From positions 93,235-157,234 of the forward strand of contig JAIDCJ010000009.1 of assembly GCA_029055875.1 (NCBI GenBank): a stretch of 64,000 bases of DNA, given 5' to 3'. Below, in pieces: positions 1-9,600 of this stretch; position 1 is the first letter of the stretch, and each line of letters opens with the position of its first letter. Below the pieces are notes generated by a model. That model ran no database searches, was not told the DNA's origin, and worked only from the letters and a program-made list of their open reading frames with translations. This DNA is from Clostridia bacterium (GTDB lineage: Bacteria; Bacillota; Clostridia; Christensenellales; Borkfalkiaceae). A program made the position numbers and the translations under genes.

Positions 1-1455
1 CATTGGCACGCGGCAACCTGCGAACATACGGGCGAGATAAGCGGAAAAGCAGAGCATAACTTTGCAGACGGCAAATGCTCGGATTGCGGATACCGGACCG
101 CGCCGCCCGAAACGAAAGCAACGTGTTCGTTTGAATTGAACGGGGAGAAAGACGGATATATTGTAACCGGTTTTGAGAACGTGGGAACGGTTTTGGAAAT
201 TCCCGCAACGCACGCGGACTTGCCCGTTACCGAAATCGGCGAAAAGTCTCTCAGGCTTTCCGAGCTGGTGAAGGTAACCATTCCCGACAGCGTGAAGAAA
301 ATCGGCGAGCAGGCATTCTACGCGTGTTCATCGCTTACGAGCGTTGATTTGGGCAAGGGAGTAGAGATAATCGGGAAATATGCGTTTCGGCAAACTGCGG
401 TAAATGAAATTTCGATACCCGAGAGTTTAACTCAAATTTGCTTTGGCGCCTTTGCTTATACAGACCAACTGAAAACGATAGAAATTCCCTCAAACGTAAC
501 TATAGTTGAAGATTACGCATTTTGGAACGGCGGCATTGAAACCATAAAAATAGATGCGAACACCGCGAAGTGGGGAACGGGGCAGTATATCTTTTCGGGC
601 TGTGAAAATTTGAAGCAGGTAATCTTTGGCGGGAATGCCTCGACAAGCGCGTATTTGAAGTTCGATACCTGTTACACCGTTTTAAGCTATACCGCGGAAA
701 ACAACTCCAATTATAAGAGCGTAAACGGTATCCTTTGCAATACGGCAGGAACAAAGGTGTTGCGCGGCCCGCTGGGGGCTACGAATGCCGTAATTCCCGA
801 CGGCGTTACGGAAATAGGCGAATATGCGTTTATGAACTCGAAGCTGGAAACGGTAGCCTTCCCCAATACGTTAAAGACGATTGGGAAAAGAGCTTTCCAA
901 GCTTCCAAATTAAAATCGGTGAGGATTCCCGACAGCGTTACTTATATCAACGATACGGCTTTCGGCAGCTGCAAGTCGCTTACCGAATTGAATATCGGCG
1001 CGGGGCTCAGCTCCCTTTACGGCAATCCGTTCAAGGGCTGCTCGTCCTTAAATAACGTAACCGTAAGCAAAGACAATCAAAAATATTATTCCGAGAACAA
1101 CGCAATCATTCAAATAACAACGGCGACTGTATACGGCGGAAACGTTCTCGTAAGAGCAAATCTTGCGGGCGAAATTCCAAGCGGTGTGGTCTATCTCGAT
1201 GCCGATACGTTTTACGATTGCACGGAAGTAGAGCATATCTATATTCCCACAAGCGTGAAGAGAACCTCGTTTGATATTTTTGCGAGATGTAAAAATCTGA
1301 AGTCCGTAACGTTTGAAGACGCGCAGGGATGGTCGGTTGTGGCAAACGGGGCTTCCTGGCCAAAGGATGCAATTTCGGTAACCGTAACGAACGCGGAAAC
1401 AAATGTTGAATTGTTCCAGACGACGTACGCAGACTATTGGTGGACAAAGTCTTAA
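1..1455 (+). CDS. BspA-type leucine-rich repeat (LRR_5) surface protein, 5'-truncated by window edge
   Basis: Frame is open from base 1 (HWHAATCEHTGEISGKAEHNFADGKCSDCGY...) into ORF 136-1455; repeated motifs such as VTIPDSVKKIGEQAFYACSSLTSVDLGKGVEIIGKYAF are typical of BspA-like LRRs. Confidence 0.9.
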   Translation, partial: HWHAATCEHTGEISGKAEHNFADGKCSDCGYRTAPPETKATCSFELNGEKDGYIVTGFENVGTVLEIPATHADLPVTEIGEKSLRLSELVKVTIPDSVKKIGEQAFYACSSLTSVDLGKGVEIIGKYAFRQTAVNEISIPESLTQICFGAFAYTDQLKTIEIPSNVTIVEDYAFWNGGIETIKIDANTAKWGTGQYIFSGCENLKQVIFGGNASTSAYLKFDTCYTVLSYTAENNSNYKSVNGILCNTAGTKVLRGPLGATNAVIPDGVTEIGEYAFMNSKLETVAFPNTLKTIGKRAFQASKLKSVRIPDSVTYINDTAFGSCKSLTELNIGAGLSSLYGNPFKGCSSLNNVTVSKDNQKYYSENNAIIQITTATVYGGNVLVRANLAGEIPSGVVYLDADTFYDCTEVEHIYIPTSVKRTSFDIFARCKNLKSVTFEDAQGWSVVANGASWPKDAISVTVTNAETNVELFQTTYADYWWTKS

Positions 1456-1468
1456 GCGGTAAATAATA

Positions 1469-1500
1469 GGGGCGGCGATTTTTAATCGCCGCCCCGTATC
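1469..1500. terminator. Intrinsic, probably bidirectional terminator between convergent genes
   Basis: Perfect stem GGGGCGGCGATT/AATCGCCGCCCC with a TTT loop, between the + strand LRR stop (1455) and the - strand ABC-F stop (1502). Confidence 0.8.
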
Positions 1501-1501
1501 T

Positions 1502-3358
1502 TTATATCAACGTTTCATATTCCGCGTAGAGATTGTCCGATTCGGTTTGTAATTCTGTAAGCCTTGCGGTAATTTTTTGTACCTTCGTATAATCTGCGGC
1601 GTAGGTAACCAAATCGTTGTTTAAGGTTTCCTGCTCCGCTTCTATTTCTTCCAGCCGCGTTTCTATCTCTTTCGTGCGTGTCCGCTGCCTTGCCTCGCGG
1701 GCGCGTTCCTCTTTGGAGCGGTAGTTGCTCTCCGTCGGCTTTTGTTTCTTTTCTTTTTCGGCGGGCGGGGGAGCGGCCTTTTTGCTTTCAAGATACTCGG
1801 TGTAATTCCCTGCAAAGAGACCCAGCTTTCCGTTTTCGAGAACGACGATCCGCGTTGCAATTTGCTCCACAAAGCGGCGGTCGTGCGATACGAACAGCAC
1901 CGTTCCGTCAAATGCCTTTAATGCCTCTTCCAAAGCCTCGCGTGCGGGAAGGTCGAGGTGGTTGGTCGGCTCGTCTAAAAGGAGCACGTTGCCGCGCCGC
2001 GCTTCTAAGAGGGAAAGCTCTAATTTCGCTTTCAGCCCGCCCGAAAGCTCTTTTACTTTTTTCTCCACGTCCTCGGCAGTCAGCCCCGCCTGTGCTAAGA
2101 GCTTTCTTGCATCCGTCTGCGAAAGGAGCGCGTGTTTGCCCCAAAACGCCTCTAAAACGCGCTCTTCGCCGTCTAAATCGGCGTTTTCCTGATCGTAATA
2201 GGCAATTTTTACAAATCTGCCGAACTGTACGGCGGGCGTTTTGGAAAGCAGGTATTTCAGGAACGTACTCTTTCCCGTGCCGTTATCGCCGAGGATCGCA
2301 CACTTTTCCCCGCGCATGAGCGTAAATTCCACGTCACTTAAAAGAAGCTTTCCGTCCGCTTTGAGGTCGAATTTCTCGGCGTGGATCACGCGCTCATAGG
2401 GGCGTTCGTCGTACTTGAAGGAGAAGTGCGGACGGGGCGGCGGGGGAAGCGGCTTTTCGAGCAGCTCCATTCTATCAAGCTGTTTTACGCGGCTCTGTGC
2501 GCTCTTTGCGGTCGTCGCACGCACGATGTTTCTATCTACGTAATCCTGCAAGCGTGCAATCTCTTCCTGCTGTTTTTCGTATTCCTTTTCAAGCCGTGCG
2601 ACGCGTTCTTCTTTTAAGATTTTATACTTCGAGTAGTTCCCGCTGTATGTTGCAACTTTGCCGCGCTCCAAATCGAGCGTGCGGGAAGTAATTTTATCGA
2701 GGAAGAACCGATCGTGCGAAACCACGAACAGCGCGCCGCGATAGGTAGCAAGATACTCTTCCAGCCAGAACAGCGTTTTGATATCGAGGTGGTTGGTCGG
2801 CTCGTCGAGTACGAGCAGGTCGGGCGCTTCGAGAAGCAGGCGGCAGAGCTTGAGCCGCGTCTTTTCTCCGCCGCTCATGGTGCTTACGATTTGATTGTAG
2901 ACCGAGCCAAAGCCCATGCCGTTCAGCACCGTTTTAATGCGGACCTCAAAGTTATAGCTGTCGCGTGCGGCAATGCGTTTCGTGAGAGATTCGCACCGCG
3001 CCGAGAGAATGCGCAGCTCGTTTTCGTCCGCGTGCGCCATTGCCTGCTCGGTTTCGCGCAGGCGTGCAAGCAGTTGTTTGTCCTCGGCGAATACTTCTTC
3101 CATGGCTTCGTATACGGTGGAATTGCTTTCAAAGCCGCCGCTCTGCTCTAAATATCCTATTTTAATGCCGTTTTTGCGCGTCACGCTTCCGCTGTCGGGC
3201 GAGAGCAATCCGAGACATAAACCAATGAGGGTTGTCTTTCCCTCGCCGTTGCCGCCCACAAGTCCCACGCGCTCGTTTTCATTCAGCGTAAAACTGACTC
3301 CATCCACTACGGGGGAGCCGACGTAGCCGAACGTTACGTTGTCAAGACTTATCAGCAT
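1502..3358 (-). CDS. ABC-F family ATP-binding protein (duplicated ABC ATPase)
   Basis: Two ABC cassettes (GGNGEGKTTL, LSGGEKTRL-type signature and LLVLDEPTNHLD; GDNGTGKSTF, LSGGLKAKLELS, VLLLDEPTNHLD). Start trimmed from 3490 to MLISLDNVTFGY. Confidence 0.92.
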   Translation of the reverse strand: MLISLDNVTFGYVGSPVVDGVSFTLNENERVGLVGGNGEGKTTLIGLCLGLLSPDSGSVTRKNGIKIGYLEQSGGFESNSTVYEAMEEVFAEDKQLLARLRETEQAMAHADENELRILSARCESLTKRIAARDSYNFEVRIKTVLNGMGFGSVYNQIVSTMSGGEKTRLKLCRLLLEAPDLLVLDEPTNHLDIKTLFWLEEYLATYRGALFVVSHDRFFLDKITSRTLDLERGKVATYSGNYSKYKILKEERVARLEKEYEKQQEEIARLQDYVDRNIVRATTAKSAQSRVKQLDRMELLEKPLPPPPRPHFSFKYDERPYERVIHAEKFDLKADGKLLLSDVEFTLMRGEKCAILGDNGTGKSTFLKYLLSKTPAVQFGRFVKIAYYDQENADLDGEERVLEAFWGKHALLSQTDARKLLAQAGLTAEDVEKKVKELSGGLKAKLELSLLEARRGNVLLLDEPTNHLDLPAREALEEALKAFDGTVLFVSHDRRFVEQIATRIVVLENGKLGLFAGNYTEYLESKKAAPPPAEKEKKQKPTESNYRSKEERAREARQRTRTKEIETRLEEIEAEQETLNNDLVTYAADYTKVQKITARLTELQTESDNLYAEYETLI

Positions 3359-3389
3359 AAATATTTTACCTCGGCGCAAATTGTGGTTA

Positions 3390-3512
3390 ATGAGCAAACA
3401 GTTAAAAACCATTCGCCTTTTGGAAGAGAAGCTGAAGGACGCTTCTCCCGAAGAGAGCGCACGGCTCACGCAAAAAATCGTGAAACTCAAAGAGGACTTT
3501 CTTGGCCGTTAA
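3390..3512 (+). CDS. Possible 40-aa small protein [40 protein letters not shown]
   Basis: Complete ATG-to-TAA ORF not in the supplied track, between the divergent ABC-F start and the 3' end of the radical SAM gene; predicted charged/amphipathic helix. No strong Shine-Dalgarno. Confidence 0.35.
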   Translation: MSKQLKTIRLLEEKLKDASPEESARLTQKIVKLKEDFLGR

Positions 3513-4360
3513 AAATCCCACTTGGGAATAAAGTCCTTTTCCGCGCTTTCCTTTTCCTGCGTAAAGAGCGAAGTGAACCCAAGCACAAGTGCGTAATCGA
3601 GTACGCGCTCGTATTCGCGTGCCGTCAGTTTTCGGCCCAGTTCGGGATAGCCCTCGATTTCTCCCATGGGCGTATATTGCCGCATGAGCGAAAGGGGCAC
3701 GTTTTCGGGGAGAGCTGCTTTCAGAAAGTCAAGAATTTTCAGAGAATCGGAGGTGCAGGCGGGAAGAATGAGGTGCCGCACGATGATCCCCGAAAGCAGC
3801 TTATCCTTTTGCCATACGAGCGGCTTTCCTGCCATAAATTTGACGGCTTCGCTTGCATATTCAAAGTAGTCCGTTTTTCCCGTGTAACGCTCGGAGAGCG
3901 CGGGGGAGTAAAATTTCAAATCGGGAAGCCAGATATCGATATAGGGCGCAATCGCTTTGAGTGCGGAAATCTTTGCGTACCCGCTCGAATTGTAAACCAC
4001 GGGAATTTCGGGTTTATAGATAGAGAGCGCTTCCCCAATCAAATGCGAAACGTGGTCGGGCGTGACGAGATTGATATTTTCTGCGCCCGTATCTTCTAAT
4101 TCGCGAAAGATATCCGTCAGCTCTTTCGGCGTAACGGCTTTCCCGCGTTTGGCGCGGGAGACCTCGTAGTTTTGGCAGAACACACACGAAAGCGCACAGC
4201 CGCCGAAGAATACGGTGCCGCTACCGTTTTTATAGGAAATAGGCGGTTCTTCATAGGGGTGAAGATAGTATTTTGCGACGGTAAGTCCTTTTACGCCGCA
4301 TTTGCCCGCCGTATTGGTTCTGTCCGCCCCGCACGCCGCGGGGCAAAGCCTGCATTGCAT
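3509..4360 (-). CDS. Radical SAM protein, PflX/COG1313-like (pyruvate formate-lyase-activating-enzyme-like)
   Basis: CxxxCxxC in [19 protein letters not shown]-terminal Cys cluster [14 protein letters not shown]...GKCG. Confidence 0.85.
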   Translation of the reverse strand: MQCRLCPAACGADRTNTAGKCGVKGLTVAKYYLHPYEEPPISYKNGSGTVFFGGCALSCVFCQNYEVSRAKRGKAVTPKELTDIFRELEDTGAENINLVTPDHVSHLIGEALSIYKPEIPVVYNSSGYAKISALKAIAPYIDIWLPDLKFYSPALSERYTGKTDYFEYASEAVKFMAGKPLVWQKDKLLSGIIVRHLILPACTSDSLKILDFLKAALPENVPLSLMRQYTPMGEIEGYPELGRKLTAREYERVLDYALVLGFTSLFTQEKESAEKDFIPKWDF

Positions 4361-4403
4361 ACGCAGATTATAACATTTTGCGCCTCAAAAAGCAACGGAA
4401 CAG

Positions 4404-4432
4404 TTGACAATTCCCGCCTTTTTCATTATAAT
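4404..4432 (+). promoter_or_regulatory. Sigma-A-type promoter for metK
   Basis: TTGACA (4404-4409), 17-bp spacer, TATAAT (4427-4432), upstream of ATG 4460. Confidence 0.8.
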
Positions 4433-4459
4433 AATTGCGTTCAAAAGAGGAAGTGGAAT

Positions 4460-5629
4460 ATGAGCAGATTTTTTACAAGCGAGAGCGTAACCGAAGGACA
4501 TCCCGATAAAGTTTGCGATATGATTGCAGACAGCATTTTAGACGAGCTTTTGTGTGCGGATAAAAACGCACGTTCCGCCGTGGAATGCTGTGCCGCGTAC
4601 AACACGCTTTTTATGACGGGTGAGGTAACGGCAAACGCAAAAGTGAATTACGAAAAAACCGCAAGGGAAGTCATACATAAAATCGGGTACGATTTCGGCG
4701 GTTTTGCCTACGATAAATGCCGTATTATCGAGCTGATACACGGTCAGTCGGCGGATATCGCGCTCGGCGTAGATAATTCCAAAGAAAAGAAAGAGGGCGG
4801 CGGCGAGAACGATTTGCTCGGCGCAGGCGATCAGGGCATGATGTTCGGCTACGCCTGCCGTGAAACGCAGGAGCTTATGCCGCTTCCTATCATGCTGGCG
4901 CATAAGCTTGCCGAAAAACTCACCGAGGTAAGAAAGAAGGGTAAGCTGAAATATCTTCGTCCGGACGGAAAGACGCAGGTCACCGTAGAATACGACGGTA
5001 GAAAGCCCGTGCGCGTCGATACGATCGTCGTATCCACCCAGCACACGGAGGAAGTAGCGCAGGAGAAAATCGCAGAGGATATCAAGAAGTACGTCATTGG
5101 TGCAGTCGTGCCGAAAAATCTTCTTGACGATAATACCAAATATTATATCAATCCCACGGGCAAGTTTGTCATCGGCGGCCCGGAAGGGGATTCGGGCTTA
5201 ACGGGCAGAAAAATCGTCGTAGATACCTATGGCGGCAGATGCCCGCACGGCGGCGGCTCGTTCTCGGGCAAGGATCCCACGAAGGTGGACCGCAGTGCAA
5301 CCTATATGGCGCGCTATATTTGTAAAAACATGGTTGCCGCAGGGCTTGCGGAGGAAATGGAATTGCAGGTCGCTTACGCAATCGGCGTAGCGCACCCTGT
5401 TTCCGTGTTCGTAGATAGCTTCGGCACGGGTTTATTCTCCGACGAATTCCTTGCCGAAATCGTGAAGCACGAGTTCGATCTTCGTCCTTCGGCGATTATT
5501 TCCGAGCTTGGGCTTCGCCGTCCCATCTACGCGCAGACGGCGGCTTACGGGCATTTCGGCAGAAAGAATCTCCCTTGGGAGCAAACCGACCGCGTGAAAG
5601 CGCTTAAAAAATATCTCAAAGAGGTTTGA
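4460..5629 (+). CDS. metK: S-adenosylmethionine synthase
   Basis: [28 protein letters not shown]..., [23 protein letters not shown]. Start trimmed from 4172. Confidence 0.97.
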   Translation: MSRFFTSESVTEGHPDKVCDMIADSILDELLCADKNARSAVECCAAYNTLFMTGEVTANAKVNYEKTAREVIHKIGYDFGGFAYDKCRIIELIHGQSADIALGVDNSKEKKEGGGENDLLGAGDQGMMFGYACRETQELMPLPIMLAHKLAEKLTEVRKKGKLKYLRPDGKTQVTVEYDGRKPVRVDTIVVSTQHTEEVAQEKIAEDIKKYVIGAVVPKNLLDDNTKYYINPTGKFVIGGPEGDSGLTGRKIVVDTYGGRCPHGGGSFSGKDPTKVDRSATYMARYICKNMVAAGLAEEMELQVAYAIGVAHPVSVFVDSFGTGLFSDEFLAEIVKHEFDLRPSAIISELGLRRPIYAQTAAYGHFGRKNLPWEQTDRVKALKKYLKEV

Positions 5630-5631
5630 GT

Positions 5632-6210
5632 GTGAAAACAAAGCGGGCAGAAGGCCGCATATCGGGAAAACGCCGCGCAAGGAGTGCGGCAAAGGAAATC
5701 GCCTATATTGCGCTCGGCGTTGCGCTTATTACGATTTGCGCTTGGATTTCCATTCCCGTCTTTACCATTCCCTATACGCTCCAAACGCTTGCGGTGCCGC
5801 TTATCGGCGCGCTCTTGGGTTGGAAGCGCGGCGCAACTTCGGTTGTCGTTTATATTCTCATGGGGCTTGCGGGCATTCCCGTGTTCTCGAATTTCAATGC
5901 GGGCGCAGGCGTGCTCTTCGGCCCGACGGGCGGATATATCTTCGGATTCTTGTTTGCGGTAGTCATTTCAGGACTATTCAAGCTTATTCCCTTAAAAAAT
6001 AAGTGGGGCAGAAGCGGAATGTTCTACGGCGCGAACGTTTTGGGTATGGCGGTTTGCTACGCGTTCGGTACGGCTTGGTTTGTATTTATGTACCGTTGCA
6101 GCGTGGCGTACGCACTCACCGTGTGCGTCGTGCCGTATCTTGCCGCCGATGCCGTGAAGCTTCTTGTAGCCGCACTTCTCACCGTCCGCTTGGAGCCCTA
6201 TATCAAATAA
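5632..6210 (+). CDS. bioY: BioY-family biotin transporter substrate-binding component
   Basis: Hydrophobic protein with IPVFTIPYTLQTLAVPLIGALLGWKRG and GVLFGPTGGYIFGF; GTG (5632) or TTG (5626) start just after/overlapping the metK stop. Confidence 0.88.
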   Translation: MKTKRAEGRISGKRRARSAAKEIAYIALGVALITICAWISIPVFTIPYTLQTLAVPLIGALLGWKRGATSVVVYILMGLAGIPVFSNFNAGAGVLFGPTGGYIFGFLFAVVISGLFKLIPLKNKWGRSGMFYGANVLGMAVCYAFGTAWFVFMYRCSVAYALTVCVVPYLAADAVKLLVAALLTVRLEPYIK

Positions 6211-6230
6211 TACCTTACAAATAAAGATAA

Positions 6231-6267
6231 CCGCCCCGACGCGTAAATGCGTCGGGGCGGTCTTTTT
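6231..6267 (+). terminator. Intrinsic terminator after metK-bioY
   Basis: CCGCCCCGACGC/GCGTCGGGGCGG stem followed by TCTTTTT. Confidence 0.92.
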
Positions 6268-6407
6268 ATGTCGGATAAATGCGTTAATTCATATTATGAT
6301 AAAAAGATACAAATTATACCCGCCCAAAAAATCACCTAAATATATTCAATATACTGAAAAACGAGCATAGAAAGTGTATAAAAAGGGCGAAAATTTGTTT
6401 CATAATC

Positions 6408-6437
6408 TTTACACAGTACTAAAATATACTGTATAAT
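6408..6437 (+). promoter_or_regulatory. Candidate promoter of the giant surface-protein cluster
   Basis: TTTACA (6408-6413), 18-bp spacer, TATAAT (6432-6437) in an AT-rich intergenic region; implies a ~170-nt leader. Confidence 0.6.
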
Positions 6438-6567
6438 CATAGTGTCTAATAGTCTAGAAAAGTGTGTCATTCTGCCCAAAAACAGGTAGGGCTTTTTGCG
6501 CACCCAAAAAATCGTGATATTTTGCGAAAAAAAGGGTAGCAATAAGGCGCAACCGGGTAAATGATTC

Positions 6568-6585
6568 TATACATGAAAATGTATA
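6568..6585 (+). promoter_or_regulatory. 5'-leader hairpin with GAAA tetraloop
   Basis: TATACAT-GAAA-ATGTATA perfect stem, ~30 nt upstream of the ATG at 6617. Confidence 0.5.
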
Positions 6586-6616
6586 AAATTTATGTTACAT
6601 GGAGGCATTCAGCCAT

Positions 6617-9600
6617 ATGAAACGTAAAGTGAATAACCAATTATTACATAACGAGGAGAAAACCGTGTCTCAGAGCGGCAAACCCACCGTGCAAACGTGT
6701 GGGCGCGAAGCTGTGAAAACCGTAAGCAGAAGCAAAAAAGTGCTTGCGGGAGTACTCACGCTTATTTTAAGCGTTCTGATGCTTGTTACGGGTCTCCTCG
6801 TTACATTATTATATAATAACAATAACGGCGGGCAGGAGCTCGGTGGAAATTCCCATGTAGCGGCGACAACGGCGAATTTAACGCCTTATTTGCATGAGGA
6901 CGTAGCGGAAGCAAGCACGTGGGACGCGGCAGTTCAGAACAGCTCCGCAAGTTCTCCCCGCAAATATAAACTCACGGCGGATTGGACGGCTTACTTTGCT
7001 TGGCCGAGATATGTTTTCGGGACCAACGGCAACTGTTATTGGGATACGGCTCTTTACGTTCCCACAGGGAAATCGGTCATTCTCGACTTAAACGGCCATA
7101 CCATTAACGGTAATAACTCAGATGCAAGTCAGACTGGGCGTGGCGACGTAATCGTCGTTGGCGGCACGCTTATCATTACTGATAGTTCGGAATCCGGCAC
7201 CGGCAAAATAACGGGCGGCAAAATGGGCGGTAACAGTTGTAGCCAAGTCGGCGGCGGAGGACTTACAATCCTTTCGGGCGGCACCGTTACGTTGGAGCGC
7301 GGCGCGATTACGGGCAACGAAGGACACTTTAATAATTCAAATGCGGGCGGCGTAGGCGGCGTTTACGTGGCAGGAACGTTCAACATGACGGGCGGCTCCG
7401 TCAACGGAAACCGAATCGGAAACGACGTTTTCAATAACGAAGGAAGGCCGAATAGTACCGCAGGAATTTGGATTACCTCTACCGGTAAAATGAATATGTC
7501 CGGCGGTACGGTTTCCGGCAATGCTTTGGAATATTCTTCTGGTGCCATCAGAAGAGAGTATGCCACGCTCGGCATTCGTGTGGAGGGTACTCTGAACATG
7601 ACGGGCGGTGTGATTGAGGCTCACACGATTCCTAATGATACGCACTACGCTTCTTCCTACGGCGTAGCGGGGGTTCTTGTACAGAATGGCGGCAGCTTCA
7701 CGATGGAAGGGGGCACGATTCGGAATAACAAATCGCTTTATACCGGCGGGGATTCATATGGTGCGGGACTTTTCCTGAATACCAATGCCGTATTTAACAT
7801 GAAAGGCGGTACGATTTCCGGCAACCAGCTTACGAAAAATGCAAACGCTACCAGAGCCGCGGGCATTTTCTGCGGCGCAGGTGTTACGCTCAATATAACA
7901 GGCGGTACCATTACCGGCAATACCGCAACCGGCACGAACAGTGTCGGCGGTGTGATTTGTGCTCCGACCACCAAAATTGAAAACGCTACGATTACGAACA
8001 ACACGGGCGCATTGGTGGGCGGAATGTATCTCGGCACCACTACTTCGACAAGTTTTGCAGGTACTAATAATATTTCCGGCAACAAGGTAGGCAGTACGGC
8101 GTCTAACCTTTATCTTCCTGCCGACGCAAAGATTAACGTAACGGGCGGTTTAACCGGCTCAAATATCGGCGTTACGAGTGTGAAGGGTGGTCTTATCACA
8201 AATGGGTTTGAGGAACATAACCCCGGCGTAGATCCTGCGGATATCTTCATTCCCGATAACCCGAAGGTAGAAATTACTTTGGAAGACGGCGAGGCTTCCT
8301 ATTTCCTGAGAACCAACGCCAATTTATGGACGAAAGCGATTCAGACTTCCGTTGCAAACGGCACGCAGGAAACCTTCCGGTTGATAGAGGACTGGACTGC
8401 TCAATCTTACACGGGACTTGCAACGAATGTACGTTCTTTCACCGAGCCGCTTTCAACGGCAAGCGCGGCATATTATCAGTCTTGCGGCTATGTGTGGTCG
8501 GCAACGAACAACTACGGCGCACTCTACGTTCCCGCAACGGCAAACATTATTCTCGACCTCAACGGCTACTCGATTGACCGTGGTTTAACTTCGGCGGCGA
8601 CGTACGGTTTTGTAATTCTAATGGAAGGTAAGCTGACGATTATCGACAGCAAGGCGCCCGAAGGCGGCTATGCACCCGTTTTAGATGCGAACGGCAACCT
8701 CATGAAGAATGCAGACGGCACCGTGCAAATGAACGCCGAGGGCGGCAGAATTAAGGGCGGCTGGTCGAGTACGGGCGGCAACGGCGGCGGAATTCACGTA
8801 AACCCCGGCGCTACACTCAACCTCGTTCAGGGTGTCATTTCGGGCAACCGCGTTACGGCAGGAACGAACAGCACGTTCGCGGCAGGCGTTAAGTTGTACG
8901 GTAATACCACTACGGCAGCTAACTTCAATATGACGGGCGGCGTAATTGCCGATAACGTTGCAACCACTTCGAATGCAAGCGCTATTTTAGGCGGTGGTAT
9001 TCAGGCAACGTATGCAAACTTAAATATTACGGGCGGCTACGTAGCGGGCAACACCGTTACGTCTTCCACGAGCGGATACTCTGCAAGTGGTATTTCCGTA
9101 CATCTCTGCCCCTCCGTAAACGTCGAGAATGTGAAGGTGCTGGGCAACGAAGGTATCACTGGTATTACGGTATATCAGGCAACTGCTGCCACGCTCAAAA
9201 ACGTAACCGTCAGCGGCAACCGTGCAACTACCTACAACCTTGCAGGCGGCGCTTACTTAGTGGGCAACGCAAACACGGTGAAATTCAAGGTTGAAGACTG
9301 CACGTTCACAAACAATGTAATTGCTACGTCAAGCTCGTATGCCGGCACGGGATATTGGAATCGTGCGGGCGGTTTATGGTGCAACACAGGTGATTTCACG
9401 ATTACGGACACCATCATTGCAAATAACACCACGAACACCGGCTCGGGCGGGTTATCGTTTACAACGGCGAATGCAAAGCTCGATAACGTAATTATAGCGG
9501 GAAACACGACTACGTATGCCGCAGATACGAAGAACGGCACTTTCAATGCCGGCGGTCTTCTTGTTAACGCTTCTACCGTAACGGCAACCCATTGTCATAT

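Noticed and set aside
1678-3151. Plus-strand ORFs opposite the ABC-F gene (1678-2319, 2714-3151)
   Set aside because: Low-complexity Arg/Ser-rich shadows of a well-supported ABC-F gene.
4381-4459. SAM riboswitch upstream of metK
   Set aside because: The predicted TSS is only ~20 nt upstream of the start codon, leaving no room for an aptamer.
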